Origin: Durusdinium trenchii
Lineage: Eukaryota; Sar; Dinophyceae; Suessiales; Symbiodiniaceae
Length of the DNA: 64,000 bases
NCBI GenBank assembly: GCA_963970005.1
Contig: CAXAMN010001336.1
Coordinates: 439,689 to 503,688 of the forward strand
Reading direction: 5' to 3'
Shown here: in pieces, positions 55,107-64,000 of the stretch
How the letters are laid out: the number at the start of each line of letters is the position of its first letter
How positions within the stretch are numbered: the first letter of the stretch is position 1
Notes under the pieces: generated by a model
The model's input: only the letters and a program-made list of their open reading frames with translations
Databases searched by the model: none
What the model was told of the DNA's origin: nothing
Translations under genes and position numbers: made by a program

Positions 55107-56840
55107 CTGTACTGGTTGAAGTTGAAGGAAACATAACCAGAAAGCTACCATGGCACGAATTCCTGAAACTGCCTGAAACGGCACTCCATGGCTCCATGGT
55201 GAATCCGATCAACTCAAAGTTAGCAGTATAGTGAGTGAGCATCGAAAAATATCGGAACGAATAGCCATGAATAGCCCAGGGCGTGCCCTGGTGTCTATGT
55301 CTTCTGAGTCTTCTAAGTATTCAGCAGGATTCAGTATCGATATTTATATATAATCGCATCAAAGATTGGAATGAATGTGACATGCCACAGGCCTCTTTTC
55401 GTGGTATGCTCTGGTCTATATCTGCACACAATCACCCACCTGGAAACGTCAGGATCCCTCGCAGGCAATACTAAAACATGTCACCAATCTAAGCTTTTAC
55501 TTTAGTGTTTCAACCACCTCTCTCTAGTCCACTGAACACTGCCGAGGCACAGCCACGGAGGACTTGTCCTGCGGCGAGTGGTCCGGCTAGCTAGCGTTGG
55601 ACTGCGAGCTCCGATTGCCCTACCCAGACTAATCCATGGGACCGGTGACTTATATTGCTTACATTCTCCATGGATTTTCATGTGGCAAATATATGCAAGT
55701 CCTCTAAGGATGCGAACCGGTCGTTTCTCTCTTATAGCAGGGGTCCGGACCCGGTTTCCAAAACCCTATGTGTTGCTTCGGGCCCAGATTCTTAGGGAAT
55801 ATAACCATTATTCCACTCCCATTCGTCTGGTCTGGGTCGGCTCATCAGCCTTTTAGGTCGCCACTGGCAGCCATCTGATGATCACGAAAGTGCCCTGCTT
55901 CCAGTGCAGTGTCTCTGCCTTTTCTGGACAACTACGGTGACCTACTTTTCGCGTCAACAACTACTCCCCAACGGATCTATAAACGTGCTTGAGATTGGCC
56001 ACGACAAAATGGTCCTGGAAGAACGTCTCAGACGCAAAGCTCTGAGATCTACGAATTACACTTTACACCTGAGAATCTTGTCGATTGGGGACCTCTCCGT
56101 CAGCACTGTCAGCTCTCCTCCCGCTGCTCCAGTCGCTCACGAAGTGCCAAGGCTTTCCAGGCCTTCCAATTTTGTTGAGAACTGTTGCTACTGGTTGGTC
56201 GGTTGGTTGGTTGTTTGGTTGGAGAATCAAGGAGAACCCAAAGCCCAAAGACCCACATGCCAGATCTATGTTTTTGACCACACCAACTTGTTGTCCACAG
56301 GGCCAAGTTCAATGAATTCGGAGTTTTCAGCCATGTTCAGCCTTGTGCAATGGCTATCTTCCTCTCCAAAATGACTCAGTTCCACCAAAACATGTTGCTG
56401 CGGGTCTGCCTTCCAATCTATGCTTTACAAACTTTGTGGTATGTCCCAACGAGAACCACAAAGCCCCAAAAGGGAAGAAACCTGAAATCTACATCTGGGT
56501 TTGACCAGAAAATACGGACCAACGAAACGCTACTCCAGGGATATTTGGCCCATCTTTCATGACTGATGGCGGTTCAAACCCACACCCAATTTGGCAAACG
56601 TGCATGCGGACAGTAAATACTTTGTTTGCCAGCCGTGCTGTGTCAGCTTAATTTTTTCTTGACATGAAGACACCAACAACCAAGGCGGCTTGACTGTACC
56701 CAACAAGTTTCATGCATGTGGGTGTGTATGAAAAATACGGTGTTTCCCAACTTCCTAACCAATGGTTTTTTCGAGGGAGCGCTGCTGTTTTTCGATACCA
56801 CGCCTGTGGCAAACCTCTCTCTTCATCACTTCACAAGCAC
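55107..56840. other. Intergenic or intron; (GGTT)n repeat
   Basis: An imperfect GGTT repeat lies at 56190-56222. No gene is supported. The 156-codon plus-strand frame at 55904-56374 crosses this repeat and lacks coding character. Confidence 0.4.
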
Positions 56841-56937
56841 CCCCCGATAGCGCCGCCCGTACCGCGCCGGTATACCGCCGCCTCGGCATGGGCCTCCGGC
56901 ATCGACACCGGCCGCGCCGGCTCCGCGGCGGGTGCAC
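56841..56937 (-). CDS. Putative exon, Ala/Pro-rich
   Basis: 97 bp. The acceptor is CACCAG|GTGCAC and the donor is CGGGG|GTGCTT. It reads 'APAAEPARPVSMPEAHAEAA' then 'VYRRGTGGAIG'. 2 nt in, 2 nt out. Confidence 0.4.
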
Positions 56938-58906
56938 CTGGTGCAAGCCACTGAGAAGGCACCAGGGAGTTCGGACCTAATGACCTTCTGACACTCCATG
57001 GATGGTGTTTTTACATGCATTTCGTAAAGTACAAGCAGAATGAACATGATGGTTCATGCTTTTGTTGTGTTCCGGCAAAAGAACTATAGTTCTTTAGTTC
57101 ACACTATGCCAACATGTACCTGTCTCTTGCTCCATGTACCTGTCTCTTGCTGTAGCCTGTCCTGCTGCAATGAAAGACGCGCAAGCGTCACCAACTTGAT
57201 ACGTTTTGAAACCAAACTCTACAACCTCTGCCCATGATTCTCCGCAGGTCACCTGCCTGGTGGCCCATGCAGCAAGTAATGAGTGAAGCGGGCCACACGG
57301 GCCTGACGCTCCGAGGCTCCGAGACCCGTTTGGGATTGGGGCAACCGGGGGATCTGGAAGGGACCTCACTGTGCTGTGCTGCTTGGGATGTAGACAAATA
57401 CTCCCTACAGGTCAGGAGTTCCTGATCTCGTTTTGCTGGAGTTGATCACACAAAAAGCATTATATTACATTATTACATACTCTGATACCGAGCTTTGCCG
57501 GACCAAAGACCTTGGACCCGGGAACAGACTGGACCTGTTGAGACATCGAACCTGAACCAGTCTGATGCTGTGGGGGGCTGCAGCTAAATACAAATAGTCC
57601 TGCATGAATGGTGCGAGTGCTGACAGTGTGGACACTTATAGTCATGTAGGGGGAGGGCACCTTAAATGGTTGTGATTTGAAGCTAAGCTGAAGCAAATTC
57701 AGTGGTTCCCTGATTCTTTGTCAGAAAAATGAAAGAGGATGAGATATTGCCCCATAAACTCTTCAACCTATGACATGGCATGCATCGCATGGGCCAGAGC
57801 ACATGCTCCACAGGCCGCCGTCGGTGAAACGGGTGCACTCAGAAGCACTCAGAAGCGCTCAACCCGCACCTGCCGCCAAGCAGCCAAGGCAATGTTGCTG
57901 CACTCCCTGAAGAGTGCAACAAATCATCGTGAGGTATTTGGAGTGAGTGAAAAACTACCTGACTGTGTGGTCCAAACGTATTGATGAATTTCATGGTCAT
58001 CCGACCCTTGTGGCCGCGCGGGGGCCGCACCACCTCTTCTACGTAAGCAATGGATTCGTTCCCGACCCAGTCGCACCTTCTCAGATAATACTGGGACCCA
58101 ACCCGGGCACCTACATGTCTCAGTGTCGAACACATCACCGTACCTGAGAAGGTATGACTGGATCCCTAGATATCCCTAGGTGGTTTAAATTGACTGTACA
58201 TTTGGTGCCTTCACCAGTCCAGGTCCCAAAGCATTGAGTCGAGAGTCTACGTGTCTTCCATAGTCTGTTCCCCTGGTCGGAAACAGGATCGAACACATGA
58301 ACTTCACATGGTAAGTCATGATGAGTCTGTAGAACATCGTCACAGCAAATGAATGAATACTGCTCTGGCGATGGTATTTGCGCTGGTGAATGTCTTCGAA
58401 AACAAAGGAATGTGTTTTCAAAATGAAGTGAGACAGTGAGATATAGGTTGGGCTGAAAGTGGTTACCGTCCCTCACATCAAAAACATCAAGATGTTCATC
58501 ACTTCTGCAAGAGGTATGGTTTGGTTGCATGTATAAATCGTTGCACATTGTCTTTTTGTGTCTTGTCAGGTTTCTCAGCCTCTGGACAAGGAAAACAGCT
58601 GTGCTGTCAAATGCTTATTCGGAGTAGACTCACAGGTTTCGATGTTGGGCACGAACTAAAAAACAGCATCGTGGGGCAAGTACATAGACGAGACCAAAGC
58701 ACTCCCTAGCAAACAAATACATTCAATCAAACAACGTCGTCTCGTCTGTTCTCACCAGTCCCCATACCCATCTGAATCTCTTTAGCAGGGATATATATTT
58801 TATATATAGCTGAAGATCCAACTTTAAGTCATGATTGTGGCTTTGTATATATGTGAGCACACCAAGTTAGGCTTGGCAACCTACCTGCCACTACCTTTGC
58901 TTTCAC
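56938..58906. other. Intergenic or intron; 20-bp tandem duplication
   Basis: CATGTACCTGTCTCTTGCTC is repeated at 57113-57132 and 57133-57151. A GC-rich islet at 57780-57890 is open on plus but has no splice sites that I trust. Confidence 0.4.
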
Positions 58907-58987
58907 CCACCAACCCGCGGTATTTCGCTGGCACGCCAGCTGCGCCTCAAAGTGCTCCATGTCGACTGCACCGAGTGCCGGTGCGAC
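58907..58987 (-). CDS. Putative 27-codon exon
   Basis: The acceptor is ATTCAG|GTCGCA and the donor is GTGG|GTGAAA. Phase 0/0. It reads 'VAPALGAVDMEHFEAQLACQ' then 'RNTAGWW'. Confidence 0.4.
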
Positions 58988-59465
58988 CTGAATTCAGAAC
59001 CCCCCCGGCTGCGACCTGAATCCATTAACAACAAGCCAGGTCCTGACTCACCAAAACACGATAAATACACTCTGACTAAAGAAATAGATTTCACATGGAA
59101 GTGTGAAAAACAAGCTTCTGTTTCTGCAGGACAGTCGTCTTCCAGGGGGGCCATGTTCCACTTCCATGTTGGTGAGTTGGAGGATTTACCTACAAACAAA
59201 TCAAAGACAACGAGGCCCGAAGGCCCTGCCCGAATAGCTTGGTGACGACCTGCAACACAGTCTTGACTCCGATTGCTTTCTCGAATTCAATTGGGGATTG
59301 CCGTCGCTGGAAAATCATCCTGCATAAGGGGAATTGTGATGTTCGATATGACTTATGCTACCCGTTTACGTTACTGATAATCTGAACTAGCCGGAAAACA
59401 TACCTCGATTATATAACAACCCATAACTCATAACCATCTATTTGGGGGAAGACTTGAACTTAAGC

Positions 59466-59509
59466 TTCACCCCCTTTTCATGATTTTTCATGCCAAAAGG
59501 GGAGGTGAA
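59466..59509. repeat. Hairpin TTCACCCCCTTTT / AAAAGGGGAGGTGAA
   Basis: Inverted arms with one extra base in the right arm enclose a spacer of about 16 nt. Confidence 0.6.
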
Positions 59510-59785
59510 GTTATAATATGGAAGTTGCGGGGGGTGGAGTACTTTGCATGAGGAATTTTGGACTGGTTCCCCAGTTTGTTGTCATAATTGTCCCCTTTGT
59601 TTTCTGTGACTAAAGCAAGTGTGATGCTCCTGTCAAACATAACCTGCAAAGCATTAATGGTTCCGCATTGTGTTCTTATGTGTTCTTCATGCCCCTTTGC
59701 AACGGATTGGTTGAAGAGAAAATTGACCGCAGTTACCCTCTGACAATGTTCACTTCAAGAGTCAGTTTGGTAGGTCAATCATGGT

Positions 59786-59828
59786 ACCAGGACACAAAGG
59801 GGTGGTGTTTAGTCCCTAAGTGAGTGGA
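59786..59828 (-). repeat. Dispersed repeat, reverse copy of 38672-38728 type
   Basis: The plus strand reads CCAGGACACAAAGGGGTGG then TTTAGTCCCTAAGTGAGTGG, the reverse complement of the 38.7-kb copy. Confidence 0.6.
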
Positions 59829-60165
59829 TCTGACGTGGAGAGGAGAACAGCAGCTCCGTTTCCGTCCGTCGCTCCACCCGGGTCTGAGTGGAGAACAGCA
59901 CACGTTATGTTACTACTTTTCATTAGGATCCATCAAGAAAATGGAGAAAGAGAAAGAACAAATTATGTAAAACAGTTAGGGAAACAAACTCAATTTTGAC
60001 CCATTCCCATCAATAATTCGGGGACCAGTCGAACTACAGCTTTCAACCACCACTTTGGGTTTCAGTTGCGAACACTAAAATCCAAAAGTCCGGCTGCTGG
60101 CCACACCAAAGCCATGGGGATTCCCTCATGCCCCTCTCCCGCCAGCTGCCCTTCCTTTTCCTCAC

Positions 60166-60280
60166 GCCACTTGCGGCTGGCACCGCGTCGCGACAACTTC
60201 GCACGCTGGGCTCCGCCGGACAACGCCATCGTCGCAGGACGTGTTCTCCGGACGGCGTGTTCCCGTGGTCAACGTGCTGG
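60166..60280 (-). CDS. Putative exon with GTGAGG donor
   Basis: 115 bp. The acceptor CTCGCAG|CCAGCA is weak and the donor GTGGC|GTGAGG is strong. It reads 'SCDDGVVRRSPACEVVATRC'. The plus strand is also open here, so orientation is not certain. Confidence 0.3.
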
Positions 60281-61170
60281 CTGCGAGAGTTTTCCCAGCA
60301 CGACCAGCTACGGATCCCTTGGAACTGGGTGTTGCAATTCCCATGCTGGAAGCCACATCTTTTTCGAGCACACCAAACATATGTTAACGATGTCGGAGAT
60401 GTTCCCTGGACATCTATGCCCTAAGCAGTCAAACAGGATGGTCCTGGTAGATGTTGCTTTAGCTTCAATGGATCACCGCGGCCGGCATCCGTGACTCTCA
60501 GGATCACTGGCCACGAGTGAGAGTCACAAGGCCTGGGGATGTAGTAGCACCGATGGAGGGGCTTCACCACCATTTGGGGTGGGGGTGGAGTGGAGTTTTG
60601 GCGGTGGCAGGGCTTATCCAAGAATTCCACATCAGCCTAGCATGGAGTTTCTTGTAGAAACTGCTGGAGAATTCTCAAACCTCCTTCCGGTGTGAAAGTG
60701 AAAAACCACACATTGGATGTCCTGAATGCCGTCAGGGGTGCCCCACGCTGCCTCAACCAACCTGCCTCATGCAACTCAACGCTCCCGCCCAGTCACGGGG
60801 TGTTCACTGCGTTTTCTTCGATCTGAAAGGATCTTTTTCGATCGATCCATTTCACCAAGGCGTTTTCGACCGCCGGCCAACGCTTGGAGCGATGTGCCAG
60901 GTGCTTGGTGCTTGAAGCGGACCAGGTACAAAAGACAAAGGTCTGTGGGAAGACTTGGAAGGGAGCACAACACCCAAACCTTCCTTCAACATCTACAACT
61001 GTAACTATCAAGCACATGTCTACAGTAAAATGCGTTGCATGTTGTACCAACTCGACAAATAATAATGCATCAGTCAACTTTCACTTGAATCCGAATTCCA
61101 AGACCTTTTCACCACTCTTCTCCACCCACCCCCACCCAATCCTTTCACCACCAACCAGCCACCGCTAGAC

Positions 61171-61275
61171 CGCTGCTTGCGCCGAGACGCGGTAACCGCC
61201 CTCGGCAGCATCCAAGGTGTTGTACTGCACGGCGCCCTTTGCATAGCTGGGCCTCAAGGGACCACCGCGATCGAC
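61171..61275 (-). CDS. Putative exon, 'SYAKGAVQYNTLDAAEGGYR'
   Basis: 105 bp, phase 0/0. The acceptor is GCATAG|GTCGAT and the donor is GCAGCG|GTCTAG. It reads 'VDRGGPLRPSYAKGAVQYNT' then 'LDAAEGGYRVSAQAA'. Strong coding character. If the donor is not used, a stop follows one codon on, so it could be a last exon. Confidence 0.45.
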
Positions 61276-62567
61276 CTATGCCACCACTGGAGGAGGCCAT
61301 ATGCCAGAGCAAGCATGGAAGTGAGCTATATACCAACCTGCCCTTGGGGTGGTTGAAAAAGAAAACAATCACAGGGTAGGCATGCATGTGTAGGCATGAT
61401 TTCATATACTCTACATACACACATGGAGTGTCTGGGTACTTATGTGAAGATCCCCCTATAACATGCCTGCTATAACTAGACTATACCCGTCAACTCGGAG
61501 GGTCACGCAACTGGAGACTGCAATCAAACAATCTTTCCACCGTCAAATCTCCAAGTCGAAAAGAACACTGCCACTAGACCTCCAAGTCGACTATCCCTCC
61601 ATGCGTCTCCAAGCTGCGTCTCAGCGTGATTCTGCAAGAGCTGCGCCTGATGCCTGGAGTTTTGCAACAGGAAGAAGCTCCTACAACTTCTCTGACGAAC
61701 ACATCACATCGAAGTGGATGCCACCTTTGTAGTCTTCCTTTCGGGACCATGCCATCCACTTCGATGTCAGTGAGTCGGAGTGTAAAGCTTTACTGACTGG
61801 ATACTACTGGAGAAAGCAGCTTCAGGCTGTATGTTCCGGTTGACGTGCGGCCTCTGGTGGTGGCTACTTATCTCTGGGGAAAATTCATCCACCTGCGACA
61901 TGAGTCCAGTACGGACTTGCTCGCGTCCTCATGCGACATGAGTCCACTCCCTTGTTCAAACATGTTCAGAGACCCAACCACAAACCTCTTCTGGCTGTTT
62001 GCAGCCTCCAAACAGAATTTTACAAATATAGCTCCGTTTTGGCGCGTGGAAGGTGACGGAAGGTCAGAAGCCAATGATCACCATCTATGGCACGGTCACG
62101 GTCACATGAAGATGACCGCCGCTTCACCGTCCCTCTGATTTCTTGACCAACTCACGCCTTGACCGACTAAAGCAACTGACTCACGACTTGACCCTTCAAC
62201 GACCACTGCGGCTTTTATGCGAACATGGTCAGTCACGACATGCTCATGCTCTCTTCCCGAAAGAGAAGGCTCCGGAAGCCGGTCCGACCACTGTACGACC
62301 GGAACTTGGGGACTCCGGATCTGCTGGGGCGGCGCAACAGTGATGTTCGAAGCATCCCGCTTTTGAACGGTAAAGAGATATGCCAGTCCCCCGGTGGATT
62401 TGTTTGGGAAAAGAAGTCCGTGTCATCGCATGCAGCTTCTGCCTCAGCCCGGGTATAGGTAAATGATGGATTCCATCCTTTGCTCATCGATTCGAAGCCA
62501 ACCGCTACATGATTGGCTCGAGGGTGCAAAACCCTAGCACACTGAGGGTCCGCCTTTGGGATATATA
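61276..62567. other. Intergenic
   Basis: A minus-strand GC islet at about 62240-62350 reads 'ESPSSGRTVVGPASGAFSFG' without clear edges. Nothing firm. Confidence 0.35.
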
Positions 62568-62689
62568 GTCCTTTCGGAGGTTCGATGCCACAAGTTATCC
62601 CAAGGTTGGCTGGTGGCTTCTATAGTGGATCCCCATCCAAAAGACATCTTTGGATGCCAGTGCCAGTGCCATCTACTCTGAAACCACTG
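62568..62689. repeat. MITE-like repeat, AAACCACTG family
   Basis: It begins after TA, ends CTGAAACCACTG followed by TA, and is 122 bp. It aligns with 29285-29412 (shared GGTTCGATG.CACAAGTTA and GCCATCTACTCTGAAACC). Confidence 0.6.
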
Positions 62690-62817
62690 TACGACCCGAT
62701 TCGTATACAGGGTGCGACACTCTTGTGGAATCTTCAGACCAACCCATCGGTCGTCTCTTTCGGGTCTTGTTTCAAGAAGTCGCGTCGATCATGTGGACTT
62801 TGGACATAAAATCCGTT

Positions 62818-62928
62818 CCCTAGGGCTCCAGTCGCACCTTCGTTTCGTTTCGGTCGGACTGGGGTGGGTGCCATGTTCGGGTCCGGTCATACCGAACCTG
62901 AGGAGCTACGACTGGAGCCCTATAGGGG
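62818..62928. repeat. Foldback hairpin, TAGGGCTCCA family
   Basis: A perfect 14-bp inverted repeat, TAGGGCTCCAGTCG (62821-62834) against CGACTGGAGCCCTA (62909-62922). The outer decamer is identical to that of the hairpin at 470-562. Confidence 0.6.
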
Positions 62929-64000
62929 TTGGATCCATGGGATCTGAAGCTCCAGGACGCCCCAGGTCCAGGTCCAGGTGACCGACCGGTGACCGACCTG
63001 GTGACCTTCTTCGACCGCTCCGGACGTGACCGTCGCTCCGGTCGCGGCGGAGCCGCCTCGGGAAGAAGCTTCCGGTTCGACACTGTGCGTCGTTCTCATC
63101 CCGCGGGTTGCAGGACAGGACTGCTAAACTCCTCAGGCGCAGAACACGGAGCAAGGCACGGAGCTGGTGGCCCTTGGGCTGGGCGGTTGAGGATGCCGCT
63201 GGTGGAGGTTCCAACCCCGAAAGGTCCAAGGACAACCATCAGCAAGTTTCAGTGTTCCAAACATCATGAAATATTGAGGTTCTCTTCCGCAACTTTCAGT
63301 GAAGTTCAGCGATCATGCAAGATGATGCCTTAAATATCCATTCAAAATGGTTGAACAACACACACACTGTGGAATCCAAGCTTTATCACAGGTCGCTGGT
63401 GGCTTTAGCTCCCACCAGGGCAGCTTGATGAGCTTGTTGCGACAAAGCTGGAAGATGTAACCTTCATTCAGCCAACCGGTGGTGATATTGGGGAGACCCT
63501 CTGCTTCAAAACGAACAGCCAGCAGGAGGTTCCGTCGACGTGGGTTTGGAGACCAGCAATCTGGTACACATATGAGGTATACATACCATGGCAACAACCT
63601 AATTCTTCTTTGAACTCCAGTCAGCCGACAGTGGAGCCACTGACGTTTTCTTCCCCGAAGTCCGGCGAGCTCTCTTCATGTCGGGAAACGTTTTTCCGAG
63701 GGTCCACCGATGGAATTCTCTGTCTTCTTCTCTGTCTTCTTTTCTAATTTTGGAGAACCATCAAGAACATGGTAGTCAGATTGGTCAGTTCTGCTGCACA
63801 TTGGCACCAAAAGCTGACGTGAGATCTGATTTGGGGGTTGCCCTGAATCAACTAGTTTAGAAACACGCCCATCCTATCTTATTTACAGAAAGGAGCGCTC
63901 TGAGCGGCGCGTTTTTGCATTGTTTCATTTTGTTTGTATTTTGTTTCTATATTTGTATTGCGTTTCTATTGATTTTTGTGCCACTGAAAGAATACTATTC
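62929..64000. other. GC-rich stretch then intergenic
   Basis: 62929-63230 is GC-rich and open on both strands (plus: 'GDRPVTDLVTFFDRSGRD'; minus: 'GHQLRALLRVLRLRSLA'). It is likely exon material, but I cannot decide strand or edges. The remainder shows nothing. Confidence 0.3.

Larger units (their letters stand above)
58988..60165. other. Intergenic or intron with two repeats
   Basis: It holds the inverted repeat at 59466-59509 and the dispersed repeat at 59786-59828. No other feature. Confidence 0.4.

Noticed and set aside
55904-56374. 156-codon plus-strand frame
   Set aside because: It includes the (GGTT)n microsatellite translated as Trp/Val/Gly, which is a sign of chance openness.
1-64000. 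Dinoflagellate spliced-leader relics, tRNA, rRNA, CRISPR arrays, bacterial promoters
   Set aside because: I looked for the spliced-leader core (CCATTTTGGCTCAAG) on both strands, cloverleaf-like patterns and direct-repeat/spacer arrays, and saw none that I could support by eye.

Overview
The window looks like nuclear DNA of a dinoflagellate, most probably a Symbiodiniaceae-type alga. Four things suggest this. First, a kinesin-light-chain-like TPR gene on the minus strand carries the segments 'YFHYTS', 'LDNNFRNM' and 'FCIPLLIDP', which I know from the large dinoflagellate TPR family. Second, a very long non-LTR retrotransposon carries 'RVGEASNPGP' just before its endonuclease. Third, many short GC-rich coding islets sit in AT-richer DNA and are bordered by AG|G acceptors and GT, GC or possibly GA donors. 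Fourth, short hairpin repeats are scattered throughout. I see no bacterial operons, rRNA, tRNA or CRISPR array. One 10-N assembly gap lies at 42577-42586.

1.05-13.8 kb (minus strand) is a single, nearly full-length, decayed LINE. In transcription order it encodes: an 842-residue protein with two copies of a His...Cys domain resembling Ulp1/C48 cysteine peptidases; a C5 cytosine DNA methyltransferase with motifs I, IV, VI, VIII and X, broken by frameshifts; an unrecognised stretch; a coiled-coil gag-like part ending at a stop at 6728; then the NPGP motif, an APE-type endonuclease, a reverse transcriptase (908-residue open frame), a CCHC zinc finger, an RNase H, and a further conserved C-terminal domain. 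A methyltransferase inside a retrotransposon fits reports, from memory, of cytosine methyltransferases captured by dinoflagellate retrotransposons. The doubled peptidase-like domain upstream of it is the least familiar part.

13.8-15.9 kb (minus strand) holds two long frames (209 and 481 codons) in the same register. They are AT-richer than the LINE and unlike anything I recognise. They may be a captured viral or other foreign fragment.

15.9-64 kb is mostly non-coding. It contains a 5'-truncated LINE tail with an intact RNase H frame (26.5-27.7 kb, plus strand), the TPR gene (42.1-43.75 kb, minus strand; three exons, one homopolymer frameshift and the gap), and over 20 putative short exons, nearly all on the minus strand, spaced 0.2-4 kb apart. 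Exon phases chain only locally, so the number of genes is unknown. Several short foldback repeat families flanked by TA, plus microsatellites, fill much of the rest.
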